A program made the position numbers and the translations under genes. The notes beneath the pieces are model-generated. The model saw nothing but the letters and a program-made list of their open reading frames with translations. It made no database searches and had not been told where the DNA came from. A stretch of 64,000 nucleotides of DNA from DATAGF01 sp963835685 (lineage in GTDB: Bacteria > Actinomycetota > Thermoleophilia > Miltoncostaeales > Miltoncostaeaceae), in assembly GCA_963835685.1 (NCBI GenBank), contig CAWIGI010000012.1, positions 124,001-188,000 on the forward strand, given 5' to 3'. Positions 12,442-21,808 of the stretch are shown piece by piece (position 1 is the stretch's first letter; each line of letters starts with the position of its first letter).

Positions 12442-12493
12442 GCGCGTCAGGCGCCCGGGCTCGCGACGGACGGGGCCGATCGCCCGGCGCGGG

Positions 12494-13585
12494 TCAGCCC
12501 TCGGCGCCCGCCGCCCTCCCGTAGCCGGTCTGCGCGAGGCGCTCCTTGAGGCGCTCGATCGGCTCGACCGGCCCGGGGTCGACGCCGCGCAGCAGGGCGA
12601 GATAGAGGGACGCGTAGTCCCCGAGCATCACGAGGTCCAGCATCCGCGCCAGCGGCGCCTGCCCCTCGGCGGTGATCGAGAGGGCCGAGTCGGCGTGGGC
12701 CTCGACGATCTCCCGCGTGAGCTCGAAGCGGCGCTCGACCTGGCGGTGGTTGCGCGGGTCGCGCAGCATGACGAGCCGGGTGAGGTCGGCGAGCGGCGCG
12801 GGCGTGCCCGAGAGCCCGACGATGTCGTTGTGGTCGAGCTCGGGCAGCGCCGCCGACCACGCCGGCAGCTTGGCGTTCTCGGCCACCTGGCAGCGCCAGC
12901 GGTAGGCGACCGGCGCCGTCAGCTCCGCGCCCCAGAACAGCGGCACCCCGCCCTGCAGAGCGCGCGCGAGCTGCTTCGCCGGGTTGTCCGGCTCCGGCAC
13001 CTCGGGGCCCAGCGCCGCGACCGAGGCGGCGACCGTCTCGCGGGCCTCCTGCAGGTCGGAGCCCAGCGGGGGCACCGCGCCGACCCTGTCGAGGAGCACG
13101 GCCACCGGCACCAGCAGGCGCAGGAGCGCCGCGCGCGGCTGCAGGCCGGGCGGCAGGGCGATGACCGGCACCCCCTCGGCGGCGTAGAAGCGCCCGAGCT
13201 TGCCCCCGCTCGTCACGGCGACGCAGAGCGAGTTGCGCTCGAGCGCCTGGCTCGCGCAGGTGAGGGTCTCCTCGGTGTCGCCGGAGTACGAGCTGAGGAT
13301 CACGAGGGTCCCCTCGCCGATCCAGCCCGGCAGGTAGTAGTCGCGCACGACCGACATCGGCCGCAGCAGGCGGTCGCGGTAGGCCCCCAGCACGAGGTCG
13401 GCGGCGATGCCCGAGCCGCCCATCCCGCAGACCGCGATGTCGCCGACCGCCTCGGACGGGAAGGGCAGCTCGACCGCCTCCGCCGCCGCGCGCGACTCGT
13501 CGAAGGCCGCGACCGATTCGGTCATGCCGGCGATCAGCCCCAGCGAGTCGATCGCGAGGGCCTCCGGTCCGTCGAGTCCGCACAC
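12494..13585 (-). CDS. Bifunctional phosphoglucose/phosphomannose isomerase family SIS protein
   Basis: 363 aa. Tandem SIS folds. The phosphate-binding segments GMGGSGIAADL and LSSYSGDTEETL and the late WRCQVAENAKLPAWSAALPELDHNDIVG region match the bifunctional PGI/PMI family described in archaea and actinobacteria. It should interconvert glucose-6-P/fructose-6-P and mannose-6-P/fructose-6-P in the cytoplasm. Placement directly upstream (10 nt gap) in the transcript of a GDP-mannose-type pyrophosphorylase supports a role in making mannose-6-P for activated mannose. ATG/TTG/GTG ambiguity at the 5' end is small; the family usually begins just before a DS..L..GM segment, as here. Confidence 0.88.
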   Translation of the reverse strand: MCGLDGPEALAIDSLGLIAGMTESVAAFDESRAAAEAVELPFPSEAVGDIAVCGMGGSGIAADLVLGAYRDRLLRPMSVVRDYYLPGWIGEGTLVILSSYSGDTEETLTCASQALERNSLCVAVTSGGKLGRFYAAEGVPVIALPPGLQPRAALLRLLVPVAVLLDRVGAVPPLGSDLQEARETVAASVAALGPEVPEPDNPAKQLARALQGGVPLFWGAELTAPVAYRWRCQVAENAKLPAWSAALPELDHNDIVGLSGTPAPLADLTRLVMLRDPRNHRQVERRFELTREIVEAHADSALSITAEGQAPLARMLDLVMLGDYASLYLALLRGVDPGPVEPIERLKERLAQTGYGRAAGAEG

Positions 13586-13595
13586 CGGCGCCAGG

Positions 13596-14651
13596 CTACA
13601 GGGCGTCTGCGGCGCCCGAGAGCTCGGCGCCCGTGGGCACGGGGAGCGCGCCGTCGACGGCGCAGCCCGGCCCGATGGTCGCGCGGTCGCCCACCACCGC
13701 GCCGGGCGCGAGGGTCGCTCCGCGGCCGACCGTCACGCCCTCCCCCACGATCGCGTCGCGGACCACGGCCTCGTCGCCGACGCGCGTCCCGGCGCCGATG
13801 ACGCTGCCCTCGACCACCGCCCCGGCGCCGATGCGGGCGTCCGGCCCCACGCTCGACCGCGCCCCGACCCGCGCGCCGGGGGCGACCTCCGCCCCGGGGC
13901 CGAGGTAGGCCTCGCCGGTCGGCGACTCGGTGCGGACCGCGCCGCTCAGGACGTCGCGGTTGGCGGCCAGGTAGGAGGCGGGCGTGCCGATGTCGCGCCA
14001 GTAGGCGTCGCTGGGGAAGCCGTAGAGGGTGCCGATCTCGGCGAGGACGGGGAACACCTCGCGCTCGATCGAGCACGCCCGCCCGGCGGGGATCCGGTCG
14101 AGCACCGTCGGCTCGAGCAGATAGGTGCCAGCGTTGATGCGAAAGGGCTCTCCGGGGCGCAGCGCCTCCGGCGCCGGCTTCTCCACGAACGCCTCCACCG
14201 AGCCGTCCGGGTAGAGGCGCACGAGGCCGAAGGCGCTCGGGTCCTCGACCGGCGTCAGCACGACGGTGCCGTCCGCCCCCGTGCGGCGGTGGGCGGTCGC
14301 GACGGCGTCGAGGTCCAGGTCGGTGAGGATGTCCCCGTTGAGCACCAGGAACCGGGTCCCGTCGAGCTCCGGCTCGGCGTTCTTGATCGCCCCCGCCGTG
14401 CCGAGCGGCTCCGGGTCGACGACGTAGCGCAGCCTCACGCCGGACGGCTCGCCGTCGCCGAAGTGGGCGCGCAGCGCGTCGGGCCGGTAGCCGCAGGAGA
14501 AGATCACGTCCGTCACGCCGTGCCGGCGCAGCAGGTCGAGCTGGTGCGCCACGAAGGGCCGGTCGACCAGGGGCATCATCGGCTTGGGGCGCGTGTCGGT
14601 CAGGGGCCGCAGGCGGGTGCCCGCGCCACCGACGAGGACGACGGCCTGCAT
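13596..14651 (-). CDS. Sugar-1-phosphate nucleotidyltransferase with left-handed beta-helix (mannose-1-P guanylyltransferase type)
   Basis: 351 aa. N-terminal nucleotidyltransferase domain (about 1-235) with the signature VLVGGAGTRLRPLTDTRPKPMMP, the metal-site segment LVLNGDILTD and VEKP. C-terminal hexapeptide repeats (about 245-345: GPGAEVAPGARVG.., IGAGAVV, VGRGATLAPGAVVGD) form a left-handed beta-helix. This architecture is shared by GDP-mannose and glucose-1-P pyrophosphorylases, so substrate specificity is inferred from the adjacent sugar-P isomerase. The product would feed envelope glycan synthesis together with the neighbouring UDP-glucose dehydrogenase. 7 nt after that gene's stop. 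Confidence 0.85.
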   Translation of the reverse strand: MQAVVLVGGAGTRLRPLTDTRPKPMMPLVDRPFVAHQLDLLRRHGVTDVIFSCGYRPDALRAHFGDGEPSGVRLRYVVDPEPLGTAGAIKNAEPELDGTRFLVLNGDILTDLDLDAVATAHRRTGADGTVVLTPVEDPSAFGLVRLYPDGSVEAFVEKPAPEALRPGEPFRINAGTYLLEPTVLDRIPAGRACSIEREVFPVLAEIGTLYGFPSDAYWRDIGTPASYLAANRDVLSGAVRTESPTGEAYLGPGAEVAPGARVGARSSVGPDARIGAGAVVEGSVIGAGTRVGDEAVVRDAIVGEGVTVGRGATLAPGAVVGDRATIGPGCAVDGALPVPTGAELSGAADAL

Positions 14652-14658
14652 CAGGCGG

Positions 14659-15999
14659 TCACGAGGGGGTTCGGCCGATGCCCTCGAACGTGTAGCCCGC
14701 CGCGGCCATGGCGTCGGGGTCGAGGGCGTTGCGCCCGTCGATCAGGACCGGCGAGCGCATGGTGGACCGCAGCGCCCCCCAGTCGAGGCCGACGATCGAC
14801 GCCCACTCGGTCACCAGCACGGCCGCGTCGGCGCCGCTGATGGCCTGCTCCGCGGAGGTGCACATGATCACGCCGTGCAGCCGCTCGCCGGCGCCGTCGA
14901 CCACCGGGTCGTAGGCGCACACCTCGGCACCCTCCGCCAGCAGGCGCGCGGCCAGCACGAGGCTCGACGCCTCGCGCATGTCGTCCGTCTCGGGCTTGAA
15001 GGCCAGGCCGAGCAGGGCGACGCGCTTGCCCTCCAGGGAGCCGAGGTGCTTCTTGAGCTTGCCGATGACCCGGCGCTTCTGGAGCTCGTTCACCTCGATG
15101 ACGGAGGTGAGGAGCTGGAAGTGGTAGCCCGAGTTGCCGGCGAGCTGCTTGAGGGCGGCGACATCTTTCGGGAAACAGGAACCCCCAAAGCCAATCCCGG
15201 CCCGGAGGAACGAGCGGCCGATGCGCCCGTCGAGGCCCATGCCGTGAGCGACCACGGCCACGTCGGCGCCGACCTCCTCGCAGACGTTGGCGATCTCGTT
15301 GATGAAGCTGATCTTCGTGGCGAGGAACGCGTTGGAGGCGTACTTGACCATCTCGGCCGACGGCACCGTCGTGCGCACGATCGGCGCGCCGAGGGAGCGG
15401 TAGAGCGACTCGACCCGGTCGCCGTGGGCGGGGTCGAAGGCGCCGATCACCACCCGGTCCGGGTGCAGGAAGTCCTCGATCGCCGCGCCCTCCTTGAGGA
15501 ACTCGGGGTTCGAGCAGTAGCCCACCTGGCCCATGCCGCGCGCGTCGAGCTCGGCGCGCACGCGCTCGCCGGTGCCCACCGGGACGGTGCTCTTCATCAC
15601 CAGGAGGTGGCGCGGCTCGGCGCCCACCCGCTCGAGCTCGTCGATCACGCCCATGACCCGGGAGAGGTCGGCGTCGCCGGAGTACGTCGGCGGCGTGTCA
15701 ACCGCGATGAAGACGATGTCCGAGCGGGTCAGCAGCCGCTCGAGCGACAGGGTGTAGGTGAGCCGCTCGGCGTGCTCGGCCATGAGCTCCTCGAGGCCGG
15801 GCTCGTAGATCGGGACCTGGCCGTCGTTCAGCGCCGCCACCTTGGCGGCGTCGATGTCGCGGAGCGTGACCTGGTGGCCGATCGCGGCGAGGCAGACGCC
15901 GGTGACCAGGCCGACGTAGCCCGCCCCGATCACGCCGACCCGCTCGCGCGCCGCGCCCTGCCCGTCGGGCGCCGGCCCCTCCGCCCCCTCCTCGGTCAC
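14659..15999 (-). CDS. ugd: UDP-glucose 6-dehydrogenase
   Basis: 446 aa. It oxidises UDP-glucose to UDP-glucuronate in two NAD-dependent steps. The N-terminal Rossmann motif VGVIGAGYVGLVTGVCLA (21-38), STVPVGTG, SNPEFLKEGAAIEDFLHPDR and the catalytic cysteine C275 in GFGGSCFPKD are all present, as is the C-terminal GLAFKPETDDMREASS lid. There is a 20-residue N-terminal extension before the Rossmann fold. The GTG start overlaps the upstream LCP stop (GTGA), indicating translational coupling between glucuronate supply and glycopolymer attachment. Confidence 0.95.
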   Translation of the reverse strand: MTEEGAEGPAPDGQGAARERVGVIGAGYVGLVTGVCLAAIGHQVTLRDIDAAKVAALNDGQVPIYEPGLEELMAEHAERLTYTLSLERLLTRSDIVFIAVDTPPTYSGDADLSRVMGVIDELERVGAEPRHLLVMKSTVPVGTGERVRAELDARGMGQVGYCSNPEFLKEGAAIEDFLHPDRVVIGAFDPAHGDRVESLYRSLGAPIVRTTVPSAEMVKYASNAFLATKISFINEIANVCEEVGADVAVVAHGMGLDGRIGRSFLRAGIGFGGSCFPKDVAALKQLAGNSGYHFQLLTSVIEVNELQKRRVIGKLKKHLGSLEGKRVALLGLAFKPETDDMREASSLVLAARLLAEGAEVCAYDPVVDGAGERLHGVIMCTSAEQAISGADAAVLVTEWASIVGLDWGALRSTMRSPVLIDGRNALDPDAMAAAGYTFEGIGRTPS

Positions 16000-17840
16000 G
16001 GCGTGGAGCCCTCGAACTCGACCGAGACGTCGGTGTCGGTGCGCCCCTTCTTGAGCCTGGCGCGGTTCAGCGGGCGCATCGACTTCGCGATCTCCTCGAT
16101 GGTCTTGGCGCTCAGGTCGTTCTCGAGCGTGTTGGAGACCCAGTAGGTCACCCCGCCCACGGTGAACGCGAGACGCTGCAGGTTGCGCCCGTCATAGTAC
16201 GTGAGGTACTCGCGCCCGCCCGTGGTGTACGAGCCGGTCTGGCCCTCGAGGATCGAGACGTTGCGGGCCGAGGTCATCGTGATGCCCCAGTAGCGCGGGG
16301 CGCCGGCGACGTAGACCTGCCCCACGACCTTGACGGCCGGGGGCCCGCCGTTGCCCGATCCGACGTTGACGCGGTAGGCGCGCACGATCCTCACGCTCGC
16401 CCCGGTCGGGACCTTCATCGGCACCATGACCCTCAGCCCGAGCGCGCGCCCCGCGCGGCGCAGGGGATCGACGAGGCTCGTGGTGTCGATCGTGTCGGCC
16501 GGCGGGCGGGTCTCGGGCTTCGGCGCCGGCTTGAGCCTGCCGTCCCAGTCGTCGCCGGCAACGACCACGACCTCGTTGCCGTTGGCGTCGCCCTCGTCGA
16601 GCGGGGCGGTGCTCGCCGACGCCCCGAGCGCCGCGCGGATCTTGCGGGCCGGCGTTCGGAAGCCCTCGGCGTAGTAGACGCCGCTGGCCTCGTAGGAGAA
16701 GTCGTCGGCGTTCCCGGCGGCACGGGCGTTGTAGCGGCGCTCCCGCAGGGCCTCGGCCAGGTCCTCGGCCGCCAGCACGCGGCCGCTGCCGTTCATCACG
16801 GCGACGTCGACCGTCGCGGGGTCGATCGGCTTCTCGTTCTCCTCGCTCTCCTCGAACTCCGGGTTCTTCCACTCGGCGACCTTGGTGGCGATCTCCTGGG
16901 ACGAGGCCTCCTCGATCGCCGCGCCGTTGATGATGTTGGGGCTCCCCTGGATGCGCACCCGCGCGATCTTCTCGTCCGGCGTCGTGAGGGCCAGCTCGAG
17001 CAGGCTGAGGAAGCGCCCCGGGTTGGTGATGTCCATCTCGATGTTCTTGTCGAAGATGTTCCGGAAGCTGGTGACGTTGGCCAGGTTGCCGACGTCCTTG
17101 GTCTGGCGCTTGAGCTCCGAGAGGAACTGTTGCTGGCGGGCGATGCGCGCGTAGTCGGAGTCGGTGTGCCGGTAGCGCACGTACGCCAGGGCGTCCGTGC
17201 CGTTCAGGCGCTGGTAGCCGGGCTGGAGGTCGATGTCGGCGTAGTTGGTGGCGGCCGTGCCGACGTTCTCGTTGAAGTAGCGGCGGTCAACGTCGAGGTA
17301 GACGCCGCCGACCTCGTCGACCAGCTTCGCGAAGCCGGCGAAGTCGACGATCACGTAGTGGTTGATCGGCTCGCCGGTGAGGGCCTCGACGGTCTTGATG
17401 GTGGTCGCCGCGCCGTGGGAGTAGGCGCTGTTGATCTTCCCCTGGCCGATGTCGGGGATGTCCACCAGGAGGTCGCGCGGGAAGGAGAGCATCGAGATGA
17501 AGCCGCGCTTGTTGTCCATCCGCACCAGGATCAGCGTGTCGCTGCGGCCCGGGTCGCCGAGCTCGGGCCGGGTGTCCGATCCGATCACCAAGACGTTGAC
17601 GGGCTCGCCGGGCAGCACCGCGCGCGTCGCACGCCGCGCGGCCTTGGCCTCGGGGGTGTTCGGCGCCGCCGCCTCGAGGGTGTCGTCGAGGTAGATGTAG
17701 CTGCCAACCGAGATCGCCACCGCCAGGCCGATGATGCCCCAGAGGGACCAGCCCACGATCGACAGCCACAGGCGGCGCCGGCGGGGGACCCGCCAGTAGC
17801 GGGCCTTGGTGTGGGGCGGCTCGACCTTCTTGGGGGTCAT
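15996..17840 (-). CDS. LytR-CpsA-Psr (LCP) family glycopolymer transferase with LytR_C domain
   Basis: 614 aa from the ATG at 17840, which overlaps the preceding stop by one base. Cytoplasmic Arg-rich N-terminus, one TM helix (about 29-52), then an LCP domain (about 80-240) with VLVIGSDTRPELGDPGRSDTLILVRMD, SFPRDLLVDIP and the Arg-rich YVRYRHTDSDYARIARQQQFL. A LytR_C domain follows (about 325-430, VDVAVMNGSG..). A last domain of about 180 residues (WGITMTSARNVSILEGQTG.., LNRARLKKG) is not one I can name. LCP proteins attach wall polymers to peptidoglycan outside the membrane. The operon context with ugd and the mannose genes fits. Confidence 0.9.
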   Translation of the reverse strand: MTPKKVEPPHTKARYWRVPRRRRLWLSIVGWSLWGIIGLAVAISVGSYIYLDDTLEAAAPNTPEAKAARRATRAVLPGEPVNVLVIGSDTRPELGDPGRSDTLILVRMDNKRGFISMLSFPRDLLVDIPDIGQGKINSAYSHGAATTIKTVEALTGEPINHYVIVDFAGFAKLVDEVGGVYLDVDRRYFNENVGTAATNYADIDLQPGYQRLNGTDALAYVRYRHTDSDYARIARQQQFLSELKRQTKDVGNLANVTSFRNIFDKNIEMDITNPGRFLSLLELALTTPDEKIARVRIQGSPNIINGAAIEEASSQEIATKVAEWKNPEFEESEENEKPIDPATVDVAVMNGSGRVLAAEDLAEALRERRYNARAAGNADDFSYEASGVYYAEGFRTPARKIRAALGASASTAPLDEGDANGNEVVVVAGDDWDGRLKPAPKPETRPPADTIDTTSLVDPLRRAGRALGLRVMVPMKVPTGASVRIVRAYRVNVGSGNGGPPAVKVVGQVYVAGAPRYWGITMTSARNVSILEGQTGSYTTGGREYLTYYDGRNLQRLAFTVGGVTYWVSNTLENDLSAKTIEEIAKSMRPLNRARLKKGRTDTDVSVEFEGSTP

Positions 17841-18947
17841 CAGATGCCGGCGCCCGCGTCGCCGGCCGGGGCGGGCCGGCCGGCCACCGCGCGGGCGAAC
17901 TCGACGAGCGCCCGCCGGTAGCGGGGCAGGCTCTCGATCTCGACGTACTCCTCCGGCCCGTGGTGGCCGCCTCCGCGGGGCCCGAACTCGACCGCGGGCA
18001 CGCCGACCTCGAGGAAGGCGACCGCGTCGGAGGCGCCGTCCCGCCCCACCGAGGCGCTCGACGGCTCGTGCCGGCCCGCGGCCTCGAGCAGCGCCAGCAC
18101 CATGGGGTGGTCGGCGGGCACCGCGGCCGGCGGGCGCTCGAGCAGGATCTCGACGTCCGCACGCGGGTCGAGCGAGCGGATCTGGGCGAGGACGTCCTCG
18201 GGAGACTGGCCCGGGAGGTAGCGAACGTCGACGTCCATCCGGCAGGCGTCGGGCACCTTGTTGACGGCGTCGCCGCCCTGGATGCGGCCGAGGTTGATCG
18301 ACGGCCGCTCGAACAGCGGCGCCGACTCGGCGGCGAACGGGAGCGTCTCGATGAGGCGGAAGATGTCCACGGCGCGCAGGACGGCATTGTCGCCCAGCCA
18401 GGGGGTGGCGCCGTGGGCGGCGGTTCCGCCCACGTCCACCCGCACCATGAGGACCCCCTTCGCCTGCACGCCCACGTGCATGTCGGTGGGCTCGCCGCAG
18501 ACCACGAAGTCCCGCTCGCAGTCCGTCGCGCACCAGCATCTCCGTACAGTTCTCCCCCGGGTCGGAGCGTTCCTCGTCGGGGACCACGATCAACTCCACC
18601 TCGGCGCCGTCGATTCCGGCGGCCAGGTCCGCGACCGCGAGCATCATGGCGGCGAGCGCGGACTTCATGTCGTAGGCCCCGCGCCCGAACAGGCGCCCGC
18701 CCTCGAGGCGGGGCGTGAACTGCTCGGGGTGGCCGGGGACGACGTCGAGGTGGCCGTGAAGCACGAGCCGCGTCGCGCCCGAGCCGACCCGCGCCACGAG
18801 GCAGCGGCGGCCGGCGGTCTCCATGCGCTCGACGGTCGCTCCGCGCGCCTCGAGCCAGCCCGCGACGAAGTCGGTGGCCAGCCCGATGCCCGAGCGGCGC
18901 GACGTGTCGTAGCCGATCAGCCGCTCGGCCAGCAGGACCTCATCCAC
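17840..18947 (-). CDS. M20 family metallopeptidase, DapE/ArgE-like (frameshifted)
   Basis: Reads from the GTG at 18947 (VDEVLLAERLIGYDTSRRSG) to DEERSDPGENCTEMLVRD, then must change frame around 18515-18530 to continue as CERDFVVCGEPTDMHVGVQ to the stop at 17840. Metal ligands are conserved across both parts: HGHLDVVPG, GRGAYDMKSALAA, PDEERSD, CGEPTD and the late GGGHHGPEEYV histidine. The dimerisation domain (about 175-285) is intact. This family hydrolyses N-acyl amino acids or dipeptides such as succinyl-diaminopimelate; exact substrate is not deducible. One missing base explains the break, and conserved residues continue on both sides, so a sequencing error is likely. Confidence 0.85.
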
Positions 18948-18999
18948 CGGGGCAGGATACCGGAGGCCCCCGCCGGGCCCTCGCCGCAGGGCGGGCGGC

Positions 19000-20256
19000 T
19001 CACTTGGTCTCGGTCGTGGGGCGGGTGCCCGAGGGCGCGCCCGGGGCGATCGACCCGAGCCGTCGAGGCCTGGCCGTCGATCGCCTCGACCTGGTGCCGC
19101 AGGCTCCAGGCCCCCCACAGGGCGAGCAGGGCCGCGCAGCCGGTGAGCGTCGCCATGATCCCGGCCTCCTCGGCGATCGCCCCCGCCACCGTCGAGCCGA
19201 TGGCGATCGGGCCGATGACCGAGAGCTGGTAGAGGCCCAGCATCCGCCCGAGGAGGGTCCTCGGCGAGCGGAGCTGGATCGCGGTGTTCGTGGCGGCGAA
19301 CATCCAGATCCAGAAGGCGCCGCTGAAGGCCATCCCCGCCAGGCCGAGCCACAGCCACGGCGTGAGCGCCACCACCGCCAGGCCGGCGGAGAAGGTGAGG
19401 GTGGCGATCGGCAGCGCCCGGTGACGCGGGAGCCCGCGCCCGTGCAGCCGCTCGAGCAGCCAGGCGCCGGCGAGCGCTCCCCCGCCCATGGCCCCCAGCA
19501 GCAGCCCCAGCCCCTCCGGGCCGGCGTCCAGCCGGTCGGCCACGACCGGGGCCAGCTCCTGGATCGGCGAGGCGAGCGCCGTGAACAGCGCCATGCCGAT
19601 CAGCAGCCGGCGCATGCCGTCGTCGCCGGCGGCGTAGGCGAGCGCCTCGCGCATCCCGACCCCTTCCGGCCGCGCCGCGACCCGGCCCGCGGGGATGCGC
19701 AGCAGCACCAGCACCAGCGCGAGGAAGGAGACGGCGTTCACCGCGAAGCAGGTCGTGGCGCCGAAGAGCGCCAGGGTCGCCCCGCCGATCGCCGGCCCCG
19801 CGAGACGGGCGACGTTGATGCCGGCCGCGTTCAGGCTGACGGCCTGCGAGAGCCTGGACGGCGGCACCAGCGCGGGGATCAGCGCCAGCATGGCCGGCAG
19901 CCCGAGGGCGAACCCGACGCCGACCAGGAACGTGAACGCGTAGATCGACCAGACCTCCGCGCCGGCGATGCCGGAGATGACCGCCAGGGCGCCGCGGCGG
20001 CGGCCTGGAGGGCGAAGGTCCAGATGCCGACCGCCCGGCGGTCGAAGCGGTCCGCGAGCTGGCCGGCCACGGTCGAGAGCGCGATGGCGGGCGCGCGGGT
20101 GACGAGCGCCAGCGCCCCGACCGCCGCGGGGCTCCCGGTGAGCTGCAGGATCAGCCAGCCGCTGGCGACGATCTGCAGCCACGACCCCGCGTTCGACGCC
20201 AGGCTCGCCAGCCACACGTCGCGGAACGCCCGGTATCGGAGGACCTCGGGGACCAC
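19000..20256 (-). CDS. Major facilitator superfamily exporter, MFS_3/EntS-like (frameshifted)
   Basis: The first about 90 residues (MVPEVLRYRAFRDVWLASLASNAGSWLQ.., PAIALSTVAGQLADRFDRRAVG) lie in one frame. The next about 310 (LAVISGIAGAEVWSIYAFTFL .. SLRHQVEAIDG) lie in another, joined near 19985-19995. About ten TM helices are visible, with the MFS loop-2/3 motif GQLADRFDRR. To reach a sensible stop (TGA at 19002-19000 after ..TRPTTETK) a second indel near 19060 is needed; without it the frame runs on into the M20 gene. Close relatives export siderophores or drugs. The start lies just after repeat copy B. Confidence 0.8.
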
Positions 20257-20330
20257 CGGCGGAGTATGGCGGGGTCCAGTTCGGGGGTCGGTGAGCTCCG
20301 ACCGTCAGCTGACTCCTGGATCGCCCCGGC

Positions 20331-20458
20331 CGCGCCGGCGAAAACGGCTCCGGCATTCGGCCGGGGCGCGCCGTTTTCGCAGATGCGGCCAACCGGATTT
20401 CACCGCCTTCGGCGGGCGGGAAATCCGGAATTACACCCCGGTGCCCTCGGGCTCCTGG
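20331..20458 (+). repeat. Two-hairpin intergenic element, copy B
   Basis: Reads on the plus strand, antisense to the flanking histidine kinase and MFS genes. Hairpin 1: perfect 11-bp outer stem GCGAAAACGGC (20338-20348) with GCCGTTTTCGC (20370-20380), enclosing a CCGGC..GCCGG inner stem. Linker AGATGCGGCC. Hairpin 2: CCGGATTTC/GAAATCCGG around CCGCC-TTC-GGCGG. Tail CCCCGGTGCCCTCGGGCTCC to 20458. The remaining bases of the gap (20257-20330) hold nothing I recognise. The element lies directly at the kinase 3' end, whose reading frame has no stop before entering it. Confidence 0.85.
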
Positions 20459-20467
20459 TCGGCGGAG

Positions 20468-21808
20468 CCAGGGCAACCGGATGACAGCTACCGCTCCCTG
20501 GATCGAGGCGTCGCCGCCGTGCGCTCGCGCGATGGCCCGGACGATCGCCAGGCCCAGCCCGGCGCCCGGGGCGTCGGCGGAGGCGCCGCGCGAGAAGCGC
20601 CCGAAGACCTCCTCGGCCTCCTCGGCCGGCACGCCGGCGCCGCCATCCGCGACCGTCAGCTCGACGGCGCCGTTCGCGCGGTGCGCCCCCACCACCACCG
20701 GCCCGGCGCCGTGGCGGAGCGCGTTGTCGACCAGGTTCGCCAGGGCCTGCTCGATGCGCAGGCGGTCGGCCTGGAGCGCGGCGTCCGGGTCGGCGGCGAC
20801 CTCGATCGAGCGCCCCTCCTCGGCGGCGCGGGCGGCGAAGCGCGCGGCCACGGTCTCCAGCACCTCCTCGGCCTCCAGGCGCTCCCGGTGGATGGGCAGG
20901 CGCCCCTCGTCGATGCGGGCCAGGACGAGCAGGTCGTCCGCGAGGCGGGCCAGCCGCTCGGTCTCCTCGCGGGCCGACGTCAGCGCGGCGCGGAGCTCCG
21001 GCGCGGAGCGGTCGCCGGCCAGGGCGAGCTCGATCTCGGCCTTCAGGATGGCGACCGGCGTCCGGAGCTCGTGGCCGGCGTCGGCGACGAAGGCCCGCTC
21101 CCGCTCGAGCGCCGCGTCGATGCGCCCGAGCATGTCGTTGAGGGTCTCGCCGAGCCGGCGCAGCTCGTCCCGCGCCTCGGGCAGCGGGAGCCGCTCCCCG
21201 GAGCGCGCGCCCGAGATCTCGCCCGCCCGGGCCCGCATCGCCTCGACTGGCCGGAGGGCCGTCGCGGCGAGCAGGTAGCCCAGGAGCGACGCCGCCAGCA
21301 GGGCGATCGGCCCCGCCACCAGCAGCAGCCCGGTGAGCCCCGCGACGGCCTCGTCGCGGTCCTCGAGCGACGAGCCGACGACCACGATCCGCTCGTCGGC
21401 GCCGGCCGGGCGGGCGAGCAGCCGCACGGGCCCGTCGGCGCCCGGCACGGTCTCGCGCTCCACCCTCACCGACCCGGCGGCGGCGCGCCGCAGCTCGCCG
21501 GCGTCGAGGAGCGGGGCGTCCAGGAGGGGCGACGACGCGTCGATGACCCCCCCACTTCGGTCGAGCACCTGGGCGAAGCCGTCCTCGACCTCCGAGAGCC
21601 GGCGCTCGGCCGGGCCGGCGAGGCTCCCGCCCCCCTGCCCCACCAGCGCGGCCAGCTCGTCGGCCCGAGCGCCGAGCGAGGTGTCGATGCTCTGGTCGAG
21701 CTCGTTCTGGAGGCTGACGCGCAGGAAGACCCCGACGACGACGAGCACGAGCGCCATGGCGAGCGCGAAGGCCAGCGTGAGCCGCCAGCGGACCGGCAGC
21801 CGCCTCAT
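20468..21808 (-). CDS. Sensor histidine kinase, OmpR-partner type; 3' end unresolved
   Basis: ATG at 21808 overlaps the response-regulator stop by one base. TM1 (about 9-30), an extracellular sensor of about 125 residues, TM2 (about 157-182), a HAMP domain (about 183-235), then the DHp domain with phospho-acceptor H246 in DAGHELRTPVAILKAE. The ATPase boxes follow: N-box (IEQALANLVDNALRHGAG), G1 (VADGGAGVP) and G2 (APGAGLGLAIVRAIARAHGG). The conserved end of such kinases (..AVIRLPW) falls at about 20468. However, no in-frame stop follows there, and the frame runs through repeat copy B and the MFS gene. Either an indel hides the stop or the repeat replaced it. Confidence 0.88.

Noticed and set aside
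15996..19358. A 1120-aa LCP-M20-MFS fusion
   Set aside because: The LCP protein has a proper start at 17840 overlapping the M20 stop. The longer frame only reflects indels.
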